A model generated the notes under the pieces. That model was not told where the DNA came from and searched no databases. It was given only the letters and a program-made list of their open reading frames with translations. This document shows positions 27,041 to 34,686 of a stretch of DNA of 64,000 nucleotides, piece after piece. Position 1 is the stretch's first letter. Every line of letters starts with the position of its first letter. The position numbers were made by a program, and so were the translations under genes. This DNA is from Streptomyces tanashiensis. GTDB taxonomy: Bacteria > Actinomycetota > Actinomycetes > Streptomycetales > Streptomycetaceae. The DNA lies in assembly GCF_014648895.1 (NCBI RefSeq), contig NZ_BMRZ01000004.1, forward strand, positions 248,001-312,000, read 5' to 3'.

Positions 27041-27760
27041 TCAGTTCCGGTACACGCGCAACCGCGCCACCTCGTACGACATCTCCTTCGCGCCCGGGTC
27101 CGGTGCCGGGTGGTACCGGCCCGCGCAGACCGAGAGGTTCACGATGAGGTGGGCCCGCCAGGAACGCCCCACACCCCGGCGGTCGTCGAAGACGCGCGCT
27201 CCGTTGACCCACCACACCACGGAGCGCGCGCCGAACTCGACCCGGAGGTCGACCCAGGCCCCGGGCCGGACGGCCGGGTCCCGGAAGTAGAGGTACCGGC
27301 CCCGCACCCGGTTCGACAGCTCCAGGAGGTCCGGGTTGTCGGGGTGGTACTCGAAGACGTCGATCTCCTGACCGCCGTCGAGCCAGGTCCAGATCGCCGG
27401 CCAGGCGCCCGTCTCCACGGGCAGGTGCACCCGGGCCTCCAGGACGTCGCCCGTCCGCACCAGGAACCCCTCCGCGCTGCCCTCCGTCGTGAGCAGCCCG
27501 GCGTCCCAGAGCCCGTCGGCCCTGCGGGTGGCCCTGAACCTCCCGGTCCGGCTGTACGAGGGGTCCTCCACCAGGTGGTCGAGCTTGTTGTCGCCCTGAT
27601 TCGTCGGTCCGCCGTCGGGATAGGCCCAGGAACGGCCCGCCACCCACTGCTCGGCGGAGGAGAAGTCGGCGTCGAGGACGAGGTTCGCCGGGGTCGGCGC
27701 CGGACCGCGCCCCCCGGCCCCGCCGCCCCGCCGGAACCGGTCGAAGAAGTCGAACAGCAC
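27041..27760 (-). CDS. Intracellular GH16-fold beta-glucanase-like protein
   Basis: Protein of 239 aa with a concanavalin-like jelly roll. The catalytic signature of GH16 is visible as AWPAIWTWLDGGQEIDVFEYH, i.e. the E-I-D-x-x-E motif with nucleophile and acid/base Glu. The N-terminus (LFDFFDRFRRGGGAGG) has no signal peptide, whereas most GH16 enzymes are exported. AAAGGAG about nine bases upstream supports GTG 27760. Convergent with the aminotransferase gene, 14 bases apart. It may act on imported glucans, on storage polymer, or be exported by a non-classical route. Confidence 0.8.
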   Translation of the reverse strand: MLFDFFDRFRRGGGAGGRGPAPTPANLVLDADFSSAEQWVAGRSWAYPDGGPTNQGDNKLDHLVEDPSYSRTGRFRATRRADGLWDAGLLTTEGSAEGFLVRTGDVLEARVHLPVETGAWPAIWTWLDGGQEIDVFEYHPDNPDLLELSNRVRGRYLYFRDPAVRPGAWVDLRVEFGARSVVWWVNGARVFDDRRGVGRSWRAHLIVNLSVCAGRYHPAPDPGAKEMSYEVARLRVYRN

Positions 27761-27886
27761 GGCACCACTCCTTTCGCGCGGACCTCCGTCGGCCCACGGG
27801 CGATCCGCCCCACTTTGCACCGTCCGGCGCGGGGAAGTCGCCTTTTGGCGAGAACTCGTCACCGCACGCCCGTCCAGGCCGATAGG

Positions 27887-27897
27887 TGTACGGTACA
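27887..27897. promoter_or_regulatory. Short inverted repeat upstream of the alcohol dehydrogenase
   Basis: TGTAC-G-GTACA is a perfect 5-bp inverted repeat in an AT-richer patch, 100 bases before the dehydrogenase start and 127 bases before the GH16-like start. It could be an operator for either gene. Confidence 0.3.
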
Positions 27898-27996
27898 TGT
27901 ATAGGCGTGGGGCGACCCCGGGTCGTCCACCGTCCCTGTCACCCGGTCGCCGACCCCCCTGTTCGCCGGAACCGGTCAGGAGGAAAGGACAACGTC

Positions 27997-29037
27997 ATGA
28001 AGGCACTTCAATACCGCACCGTCGGCGCCCCGCCCGAGGTCGTCACCGTTCCCGACCCCGAACCCGGGCCCGGCCAGGTGCTCCTCCGGGTGACCGCCGC
28101 CGGCGTCTGCCACTCCGACATCGCCGTGATGAGTTGGCCCGCCGGGCAACTGCCCTTCCCGCTGCCCCTGACCCTCGGCCACGAGGGCGTCGGCACCGTC
28201 GCCGCCCTCGGGCCGGGCGCCGAGGGCTTCGCCGTCGGCGACTCCGTCGCCGTGTACGGCCCCTGGGGCTGCGGCGCCTGCTTCATGTGCGCCCAGGGCA
28301 AGGAGAACTACTGTCTGCGGGCCGCGGAGCTCGGCATCAGGCCGCCGGGACTCGGCGCACCCGGCGCCATCGCCGAGTACATGATCGTCGACAGTCCGCG
28401 CCACCTGGTGCCGCTCGGTGACCTCGACCCGGTGCGGGCCGTACCGCTCACGGACGCCGGCCTCACCCCGTACCACGCCATCAAGCGCTCCCTGTCGAAG
28501 CTCGTCCCCGGCAGCACCGCCGTCGTCATCGGCACGGGCGGGCTCGGCCACGTCGCCGTCCAGCTGCTGCGCGCCATGACGGCGGCCCGGGTCGTCGCCC
28601 TGGACGTCACCGAGGAGAAGCTCGCCCTCGCCCGCGCCGTCGGCGCGCACGACGCGGTCCTGTCCGACGCGGCGGCCGCTCCGGCGGTCCGCGCGCTGAC
28701 CGGCGGCCGCGGCGCGGAGGTGGTGCTCGACTTCGTCGGCGCCCAGCCCGCGGTGACGGCCGCCGGGGCGATGGCCGCGGTGGAGGGCGACGTCACCATC
28801 GTCGGTCTCGGCGGCGGCGCCCTGCCCGTCGGCTTCGGTGTCCTGCCGTACGAGGTCTCCGTCGCCTCCCCGTACTGGGGCACCCGCGCCGAGCTGATCG
28901 AGGTGCTCGACCTGGCCCGCACCGGCGCGGTCGACGTGCACGTCGAGACCTACGGCCTGGAAGAGGCGCCCGAGGCGTACGAACGGCTGTACGAGGGGCG
29001 TGTCGAAGGCCGCGCGGTCATCCTCCCGAACGGCTGA
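27997..29037 (+). CDS. Zinc-dependent NAD(P) alcohol dehydrogenase
   Basis: Medium-chain dehydrogenase of 346 aa. Catalytic zinc ligands are in AAGVCHSDIAV (Cys) and TLGHEGVGTV (His-Glu). The structural zinc site is GCGACFMCAQGKENYC, with the C-x2-C-x2-C-x7-C spacing. The nucleotide-binding Rossmann motif is VIGTGGLGHVAVQLL, followed by ALDVTEEK; the acidic residue at the end of the second strand suggests NAD preference. AGGAGGAAAGG precedes ATG 27997. It probably forms a single-gene unit ending at the hairpin at 29051. Confidence 0.9.
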   Translation: MKALQYRTVGAPPEVVTVPDPEPGPGQVLLRVTAAGVCHSDIAVMSWPAGQLPFPLPLTLGHEGVGTVAALGPGAEGFAVGDSVAVYGPWGCGACFMCAQGKENYCLRAAELGIRPPGLGAPGAIAEYMIVDSPRHLVPLGDLDPVRAVPLTDAGLTPYHAIKRSLSKLVPGSTAVVIGTGGLGHVAVQLLRAMTAARVVALDVTEEKLALARAVGAHDAVLSDAAAAPAVRALTGGRGAEVVLDFVGAQPAVTAAGAMAAVEGDVTIVGLGGGALPVGFGVLPYEVSVASPYWGTRAELIEVLDLARTGAVDVHVETYGLEEAPEAYERLYEGRVEGRAVILPNG

Positions 29038-29050
29038 CCCCCGAGACCCT

Positions 29051-29078
29051 GCCCGGCGGCCTCCGGCGGCCGCCGGGC
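29051..29078 (+). terminator. Hairpin terminator after the alcohol dehydrogenase
   Basis: An 11-bp perfect stem GCCCGGCGGCC/GGCCGCCGGGC with a six-base loop, 13 bases after the stop codon. Confidence 0.7.
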
Positions 29079-29117
29079 GGCCCGCGAGCTCCGAGGGTGG
29101 ACAGGTGGCGGCTCTTT

Positions 29118-30707
29118 ATGGATACGCTGTATCCGTTAAATGGGTCCGACCGGAGTCCCCGGGATCGACGAGGAGCGGCAGACACGGACGGCACGGATAC
29201 GGCGGTACTCGACGTCATCGTCATCGGCGCGGGCCCCGTGGGGCTCGCCCTCACGCTCGACCTGGCCCGACGGGGTCTCACGGTCCGGCTGGTGGAGCGG
29301 GAGGAACGGCGGTTCGAGGGCTCGCGCGCCAAAGGCATCCAGCCGCGCACGCTGGAAGTCCTCGACGACTTCGGCCTGGCCGACGCGGCCCTCGCGGCCG
29401 GCGGCGCCTACCCGCCGATGGGCCTGCACCTCGGCCCCTTCACCATGTCCTGGCGGATGCACGCCACCGCCCCGGACAGCGCCGGCACCCGCTACCCCGA
29501 CGTCCTGCTCCTCCCGCAGTACGCCACCGCCACCCTCCTCCACGACGCCGTCGAACGCCTCGGCGCGCACGTCGAGTTCGGCGTCAGGGCCGAGGAGATC
29601 ACCCAGGACGAGGAGACCTGCGCCGTACGCCTCGACGACGGCCGCCTCCTGACGGCCCGGTACGTCGTCGGCGCCGACGGCGGCACCGGCACCGTCCGCA
29701 AGGCGGCGGGCATCGCCTTCGAAGGCACCACCGACGAGACCGACCGGATGATCCTCGTCGACGCCGCCGTCGACGGCCTCTCCCGCGACCACTGGCACAT
29801 CTGGCCCCGCACCGGCGGACGCGGCGTCGCGGCATGCCCGCTGCCCGGCGACGACGGCCGCTTCCAGATCATGATCAGAACGCGGCCCGGCGACCCCGTC
29901 GAAGCCGAAACCCTCACCGAGACCCGCCTCGCCGGACTCCTCCGCCGCCGGGCCGGCCGCTCCCTCACCCTCCGCGACATCAGCTGGACCTCGGTCTTCC
30001 GCCCCAACATCCGCCTCGCCGAGCGCTACCGCAACGGCCGTCTCCTGCTGTGCGGCGACGCCGCCCACGTCCACACCCCCGCCGGAGCACAGGGCCTCAA
30101 CACCGGTGTCCAGGACGCGTACAACCTCGGCTGGAAACTCCAGCAGGTCCTCGCAGGCGCCGACACCGCACTCCTGGACAGCTACGAGCAGGAGCGGCGG
30201 CCGGTCGCCGCCCAGGTCCTCGGCCGCTCCACCGAACTCTACGAAGGACTGCGCCGCACCCGCCCCCGCCGCCTCACCAGGGGCCCCGGCGAACACCAGC
30301 TGGACATCTCCTACTCCGGCGGCCCGCTCGCCCCCACCGACGCGCCCCGCACCACGACCCTGCGCTGCGGAGACAGGGCCCCCGACGCCCCGCTGCCCCG
30401 GCCCACCACCACGGCGGCCAGGCTCTTCGACCTCTACCGGGGCCCGCACTTCACCGCCCTCGCCTTCGGGGCCCGCGCCGCCGCCGCCGCGCGCCGCCTT
30501 CCCCGGCCCGCCACCGGCGCCCCGCTGCGCCGCCACATCGCGCTGCCGCACACCACACCCCGTACACCCGGCGAAGAGGCCCTGCTCAGCGCGTACGGAA
30601 TCACCGAGGACACGCTCCTGCTCATCCGCCCGGACGGCCACATCGGCCACATCGGCCACGGCACCCACGTCGACCCCGGCGCTCACCCGGCTCTGTTCCC
30701 GGCCTGA
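29118..30707 (+). CDS. FAD-dependent aromatic monooxygenase (PheA/TfdB-type)
   Basis: Flavoprotein hydroxylase of 529 aa from ATG 29118. The FAD-binding motif is VIVIGAGPVGLALTLDLARRG, the DG motif is RYVVGADGGTGTVRKAAGI and the second FAD motif is RLLLCGDAAHVHTPAGAQGLNTGVQDAYNLGWKL. The C-terminal third resembles the thioredoxin-like domain of phenol and polyketide hydroxylases and ends with an odd His/Gly repeat (GHIGHIGHG). The start is uncertain: AGGTGG precedes ATG 29118, but the first codons are AT-rich, include a rare TTA at codon 7, and overlap a TetR-type palindrome. GTG 29097 is the alternative. A TetR gene follows. Confidence 0.88.
   Translation: MDTLYPLNGSDRSPRDRRGAADTDGTDTAVLDVIVIGAGPVGLALTLDLARRGLTVRLVEREERRFEGSRAKGIQPRTLEVLDDFGLADAALAAGGAYPPMGLHLGPFTMSWRMHATAPDSAGTRYPDVLLLPQYATATLLHDAVERLGAHVEFGVRAEEITQDEETCAVRLDDGRLLTARYVVGADGGTGTVRKAAGIAFEGTTDETDRMILVDAAVDGLSRDHWHIWPRTGGRGVAACPLPGDDGRFQIMIRTRPGDPVEAETLTETRLAGLLRRRAGRSLTLRDISWTSVFRPNIRLAERYRNGRLLLCGDAAHVHTPAGAQGLNTGVQDAYNLGWKLQQVLAGADTALLDSYEQERRPVAAQVLGRSTELYEGLRRTRPRRLTRGPGEHQLDISYSGGPLAPTDAPRTTTLRCGDRAPDAPLPRPTTTAARLFDLYRGPHFTALAFGARAAAAARRLPRPATGAPLRRHIALPHTTPRTPGEEALLSAYGITEDTLLLIRPDGHIGHIGHGTHVDPGAHPALFPA
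29120..29134. promoter_or_regulatory. TetR-type operator overlapping the monooxygenase start
   Basis: GGATAC-GCT-GTATCC is a perfect 6-bp inverted repeat with a 3-base spacer in a markedly AT-rich patch. The TetR-family gene at 30792 is the obvious candidate binder. The site covers the proposed start codon region, so repression could act on transcription just after initiation. Confidence 0.6.
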
Positions 30708-30791
30708 CGCCGTCCGGGGACAGGCAGCTGCGGCGGGTACGGTGTCCACCGACCCGCCGCAAGGCGCCACAGCGAGAGAGAGCCCGACCCC

Positions 30792-31553
30792 ATGGCCGCC
30801 ACCCCGCCACCCCCCGGCAGCCCGGCCTGGTGGGCCGCACGCCCCGCGCCCCAGGCCGGACCCCGGCGCGGCCGGCCCTCGCTCGACACCGCGCTGATCG
30901 TCGCCACCGCACTGCGCCTGGTCGACGAGCACGGAGTCCAGGCGTTCTCCCTGCGGATGCTGGCCGAGGCGCTGCACTCCGGTACGGCCACGCTCTACCG
31001 TCACTTCGACGGCAAGGACGAGATCCTGGCGTACGTCGTCGACCGCGTCCTGGGCGAGGCCGACCTCGACGGCCTCGGCGACGCCGCCGCCGACTGGAGG
31101 GACGTCCTCACCGTCACCGCCCACCGGCTCCACGACACCCTGCGGCGCCACCCGCACACCCTGCCGCTGCTCATCGCCCAGGTGCCGGTCGGCCCCCACG
31201 GACTCGCCCAGCGCGAGCGCGTCCTGGCCGCCCTCCTGGCCCACGACCTGCCCGCGGACCTGGCCGCCCGGGCCTTCACCGCCGTCACGCACTACGTCAT
31301 CGGCTTCACCGCCCAGCAGCACGGCCCGGGCGCCGCCCCCGAGAACGGCGCGGAGCTCGCCGCCTTCTACCGGGGGCTCGACCCCGCCTCGTACCCCGCC
31401 CTGTCCCGCACCGCGGCGACCCTCACCTCCGTGTCCCCGGACGAGGAGTTCGCCTTCGGTCTCACCCTTCTCGTCCTGGGCCTCGACCGGCTCCCCGGGG
31501 TGGCCGGCAGGGGGCCGGCCCCCGCCCGGGGCACGGGCGTCACGCCCGCGTGA
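30792..31553 (+). CDS. TetR-family regulator
   Basis: Regulator of 253 aa. A Pro-rich N-terminal tail precedes the TetR helix-turn-helix (SLDTALIVATALRLVDEHGVQAFSLRMLAEALHSGTATLYRHFDGKDEI), followed by an all-helical ligand-binding domain. It is encoded 84 bases downstream of the monooxygenase on the same strand. Together with the palindrome at 29120-29134, this suggests an inducible aromatic hydroxylase unit in which the regulator senses the substrate or a related toxic aromatic (inference). Confidence 0.9.
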   Translation: MAATPPPPGSPAWWAARPAPQAGPRRGRPSLDTALIVATALRLVDEHGVQAFSLRMLAEALHSGTATLYRHFDGKDEILAYVVDRVLGEADLDGLGDAAADWRDVLTVTAHRLHDTLRRHPHTLPLLIAQVPVGPHGLAQRERVLAALLAHDLPADLAARAFTAVTHYVIGFTAQQHGPGAAPENGAELAAFYRGLDPASYPALSRTAATLTSVSPDEEFAFGLTLLVLGLDRLPGVAGRGPAPARGTGVTPA

Positions 31554-31581
31554 TCATCGGACGCGCGGTCCCGAGGGGGCC

Positions 31582-31597
31582 CCTCGGAGCGCCGAGG
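31582..31597 (+). terminator. Possible small hairpin after the TetR gene
   Basis: CCTCGG-AGCG-CCGAGG, a 6-bp stem. It overlaps an alternative fold with the preceding CCGAGGGG, so it could equally be neutral sequence. Confidence 0.3.
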
Positions 31598-31641
31598 CCC
31601 CGGCGCCGTGCCGATCCCCACCACGGCTCGTTGATCACGCC

Positions 31642-32319
31642 ATGAAGAACGTCACCACCCGGCGCCGCGCCCGCCTTCTCGCCTCGGTCGTGGCCGCCCT
31701 GCTGCTCGGCGCCGTCGGGGCACCGAGCACCTACGCGAGCCCCGACGCGCAGGACTGTCCGGCCGCGCAGATCTTCGCGACCGACAACACCGCGGTCATC
31801 ACCGACCCCGAGGACCCCCGACTCGACACCCGCCTCACCCGATTCCGCCACGAGGTACGGCGGATCATCCGCGCTCACGGAGCGCGGCCGGGTCCCTCGG
31901 AGCTGCTCGACGGCGTCTTCTGGTCCGAGGAGCTGAAGCAGGCGACGTACGAGAGGTCCCGCGAGTTCGACGTCGAGCGGGTCGGCCGCGACGGGCTCCA
32001 CCACATCGCCGGTGTCATCGCCAAGCAGTACCGCCAGGAAGCGGTGCTCACCTTCCGCTGCCTGCCGCGCATCTCGCCGGAGACGGACGCGGTCGAGATC
32101 GAGGTTCCCGGTGTCCGTGTGAGCGACGTGCGCGACGCACTCGTCGCGGACCCGGAGGCCCGCGACAAGCTGGGCGGCGGCTCCGTCGCTCTGGACGGCC
32201 GGCTCGTCCTCGTCGCCCCGGTCGACGACCTGCCGCTGGCCCGGAGGTTCACCACCTCCCTGGGCGCGGACTGGGACCAGGCACGGGTGCGGTACGGCGA
32301 CCGGGAGTTCGTGAGCTGA
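31642..32319 (+). CDS. Uncharacterised secreted protein
   Basis: Exported protein of 225 aa with a clear signal peptide (RRRARLLASVVAALLLGAVGAPSTYA). The mature part begins SPDAQDCPAAQIFATDNTAV and contains two Cys residues (DC near the start, FRC near the middle) that could form a disulfide. It has a block LTFRCLPRISPETDAVEIEVPGVRVSDV and ends YGDREFVS. I do not recognise the family. It stands alone between the TetR gene and the VOC protein gene. Confidence 0.75.
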   Translation: MKNVTTRRRARLLASVVAALLLGAVGAPSTYASPDAQDCPAAQIFATDNTAVITDPEDPRLDTRLTRFRHEVRRIIRAHGARPGPSELLDGVFWSEELKQATYERSREFDVERVGRDGLHHIAGVIAKQYRQEAVLTFRCLPRISPETDAVEIEVPGVRVSDVRDALVADPEARDKLGGGSVALDGRLVLVAPVDDLPLARRFTTSLGADWDQARVRYGDREFVS

Positions 32320-32588
32320 ACCGCTTCGGACCCGTGGCATACGATTCCGGTCATTTCCGGTCCGAAAGCGGGCGCCCCGCCTTGTCCTGGCGCGGGCTGA
32401 TCAAGTAGCGTCCCCCGTCATGAACACCGGACCGGCGATTCGCCACGCACAGACGGGCCATCCGGTGGACGACTGATCGCTCGGCGGGTGCGCGACACGC
32501 ACCCCGACGGTTCGGCACGCGGACCTCCCCAGTGCGGAAGCACTGTGAGTCCCTTCCCACGTGTCGAATCAACAGCGAGGTCATCCAC

Positions 32589-32966
32589 ATGGCAGTCACG
32601 TTCAACCACACCATCATCGCGTCCAAGAACCGCGACGCGTCAGCGCGCTTCTTCCGCGAGCTGCTGGAGATCCCCGAGGCGCCGTCCTGGGGTCCCTTCC
32701 TCAACATCCAGCTCGCCGACGGCGTCCTGCTCCAGTTCGCCGAACCCCCGGTGGACAGCATCCAGATGCAGCACTACGCGTTCCTGGTCGACGACGAGCT
32801 GTTCGACCGGGCGTACCAGCGCCTGTGCGAGGACGGCGTCGAGCACTGGGCCGACCCGCAGATGCGGCGCCCCGGTGAGACCAACACCGAACACGGCGGT
32901 CGCGGGGTCTACTTCAAGGACCCCTCCGGTCACGCGATCGAGCTGATCACCCGCCCGTACCTGTAG
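32589..32966 (+). CDS. VOC-superfamily (glyoxalase/bleomycin-resistance fold) protein
   Basis: Small protein of 125 aa with the paired beta-alpha-beta-beta-beta layout of the VOC fold: FNHTIIASKNRDASARFFRELLEI, QMQHYAFLVDDELFDRAYQRL and GVYFKDPSGHAIELITRPY. Metal-ligand candidates are His near the start (NHT), His in QHYAF and Glu in AIELI. AGCGAGG lies ahead of the ATG. Such proteins act as dioxygenases, glyoxalases or drug-binding proteins; this one cannot be assigned more closely. A hairpin terminator follows. Confidence 0.85.
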   Translation: MAVTFNHTIIASKNRDASARFFRELLEIPEAPSWGPFLNIQLADGVLLQFAEPPVDSIQMQHYAFLVDDELFDRAYQRLCEDGVEHWADPQMRRPGETNTEHGGRGVYFKDPSGHAIELITRPYL

Positions 32967-32997
32967 GCAGGGCGCGTGATCCGCGGCGACTGACCCG

Positions 32998-33030
32998 GGC
33001 CGTGCCTCCGAGGGCGTCGGAGGCACGGCC
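32998..33030. terminator. Bidirectional hairpin terminator
   Basis: A 14-bp perfect stem (GGCCGTGCCTCCGA with TCGGAGGCACGGCC) and a five-base loop, between the rightward VOC gene and the leftward amidohydrolase gene. Confidence 0.8.
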
Positions 33031-33073
33031 GCGGGGCCGTTCACATCGACACGGCCTCACGGCCGCTTCAGTC

Positions 33074-33109
33074 GTGTCGGCCGTGTCAGGCGTATCAGGC
33101 GTGTCAGGC
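33074..33109. repeat. Four tandem 9-bp units at the 3' end of the amidohydrolase gene
   Basis: GTGTCGGCC, GTGTCAGGC, GTATCAGGC and GTGTCAGGC follow directly after each other. The last overlaps the amidohydrolase stop codon (TCA on this strand). Each unit reads through as stop-containing sequence, so this is a 3' untranslated microsatellite. Confidence 0.7.
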
Positions 33110-34453
33110 GAGGAACTCCCCGTCACGGGCCACGACCACACCGCCGTGGACCACCATGTCCCGGCGCGGCATGTCGACGACGACCTGCGGCAGGCACTCG
33201 CCGCGCACCAGGACGAAGTCCGCGGGGGCGCCCGGCCTGAAGTCGGCGTGGGCGAGGCCCATGACGTCCGCGCCGCCGTGGGTCGCGACCCGGTAGCACT
33301 CGTTGAGCTCGTCGTCGAGACGCACGTCCGTCACCCAGCCGAGGATGTGCGCGCGGTGCATCATGTCGGCGTCGCCGAACGGGCTCCAGGAGTCCCGCAC
33401 ACCGTCGGAGCCCAGCCCGACCCGGACGCCGTGCTCACGCAGCCGGGCGATCGGCAGCACCAGGGAGTCGGACGGCGCGACGGTCGTGAGGGCGATGTCC
33501 TGCTCTCCCAAGTCGGTCGCGATGGAACCGAGTTCACGGTCCGTCAGGCCCGGCAGGCAGAAGACGTGGCTGACGGTCACCTTGCCCGCGAGAGAGAGGG
33601 CGCGGGTGCGCTCGACGATGCCGCGCATCGCCAGCATGCCCTTCTCGCCGCGGTCGTGGAGGTGGATGTCCACGCCGACGCCGTGCCGGTCCGCGATGCC
33701 GAAGACGACGTCGAGCTGCTCGTCGAGCGCCTGGTCGAAGCCGATCGGGTCGATGCCGCCGATCATGTCGATGACGCCCTCGCGCGCCGCCTTCTCCAGG
33801 AGCGCCGCCGTGCCGGGAGTACGGATGACACCGTGCTGCGGGAAGGCCACGATCTGGACGTCGAGGGCGTGGCGCAGCCGCTCGCGGGCCTCCGCCACGC
33901 CCTCCACACCGGCCAGGCCGTACGCCGGGGCCACGTCGGCGTGGGCGCGCATGCCGCGCGTGCCGCGGGCGACGGCGTGGCTCATCAGGCCGTAGGCCCG
34001 CTCGACGACCGGGCGGCGCTGACTGCGGAACAGCTCCACGTCCTGCGCCACGTAGTCGGCGATGGCGGAGGCCGGGCGCCGGGACACCCAGGAGCCGCCC
34101 CAGGTGGTCTTGTCGGGGTGGATGTGCGCGTCGACGAGGGACGGCAGGGCGATCCGGCCGCCGCCGTCGACGACCTTCGCGCCGTGCGGCGCGGGGCCGT
34201 CCGAGATCCGGCCGTCGACGACCACGAGGTCGGTGGGCGTCGCCGCGCCGAACGGACGCACGTTGCGGAACACGACGGTCTTCGCGCGACGCCCGGCCCG
34301 GGCGGAGGTGTCGGCGGCCGCCGCCGGGGCGACCGCCGCCTGGGCGGGGGCGGCCGTCGCGGCCGCCGTGGCGGTGGCACCGGCGAGGGCGGCGGCGCCG
34401 GCGAGCATGGTGCGGCGGGAGAGGGCGGAGGGGGTGGACGGGGAGGGGCGCAT
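33104..34453 (-). CDS. Tat-exported amidohydrolase, cytosine-deaminase-like
   Basis: Metal-dependent hydrolase of 449 aa. The N-terminus carries a twin-arginine signal (SALSRRTMLAGAAALAGATATA), so it should be exported folded, presumably with metal loaded. Catalytic features are LPSLVDAHIHPDKTTWGG (HxH metal ligands), VGVDIHLHDRGEKG, TVSHVFCLPG and GLGSDGVRDSWSPFGDADM, matching the CodA-type deaminase group (SDGVRD Asp). CCAAGGAG precedes the ATG. The substrate is unknown: a cytosine or creatinine-type ring, or an N-acyl compound. A palindromic element overlaps its likely -10 region. Confidence 0.87.
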   Translation of the reverse strand: MRPSPSTPSALSRRTMLAGAAALAGATATAAATAAPAQAAVAPAAAADTSARAGRRAKTVVFRNVRPFGAATPTDLVVVDGRISDGPAPHGAKVVDGGGRIALPSLVDAHIHPDKTTWGGSWVSRRPASAIADYVAQDVELFRSQRRPVVERAYGLMSHAVARGTRGMRAHADVAPAYGLAGVEGVAEARERLRHALDVQIVAFPQHGVIRTPGTAALLEKAAREGVIDMIGGIDPIGFDQALDEQLDVVFGIADRHGVGVDIHLHDRGEKGMLAMRGIVERTRALSLAGKVTVSHVFCLPGLTDRELGSIATDLGEQDIALTTVAPSDSLVLPIARLREHGVRVGLGSDGVRDSWSPFGDADMMHRAHILGWVTDVRLDDELNECYRVATHGGADVMGLAHADFRPGAPADFVLVRGECLPQVVVDMPRRDMVVHGGVVVARDGEFLA

Positions 34454-34492
34454 GGGAGCTCCTTGGGGGAGTGGACCGGCGGCGGGTCCCCG

Positions 34493-34506
34493 TTTTGTAT
34501 ACCAAA
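34493..34506 (-). promoter_or_regulatory. GTATAC-centred palindrome, copy 1 (amidohydrolase promoter)
   Basis: On the minus strand TTTGGTATACAAAA. It overlaps a -10-like TATACA with TTGTCG 16 bases upstream, 40 bases before the amidohydrolase start. The 10-mer TTTGGTATAC recurs in copy 2 on the other strand. Confidence 0.5.
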
Positions 34507-34590
34507 TGACGGGAGGTCGACAAGGGTGCACACTTCGAGGTCGAGTGGCATGCAGCTCAATACTCCACCTGGAGGTTTCCTCGGTTCCAG

Positions 34591-34605
34591 TTTTGGTATA
34601 CGAAT
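34591..34605 (+). promoter_or_regulatory. GTATAC-centred palindrome, copy 2 (phosphotransferase promoter side)
   Basis: TTTTGGTATACGAAT shares TTTGGTATAC with copy 1 in opposite orientation, about 100 bases away centre to centre. The arrangement fits one regulator (for example GntR-like) controlling both divergent genes. Confidence 0.45.
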
Positions 34606-34686
34606 ATCTCCGGTGCTGTCCTCCTTCCTCCACGACCCCGCGGATATTCGCGTGCACCCGGCACGGCCCGATGGTGGAATCGGCCG

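Noticed and set aside
29000..31645. Long Arg/Pro-rich open frame overlapping the monooxygenase and TetR genes
   Set aside because: Shadow frame of high-GC coding sequence, with no recognisable domain.
33074..33109. CRISPR-like repeat
   Set aside because: The 9-bp units are contiguous, with no spacers and no cas genes.
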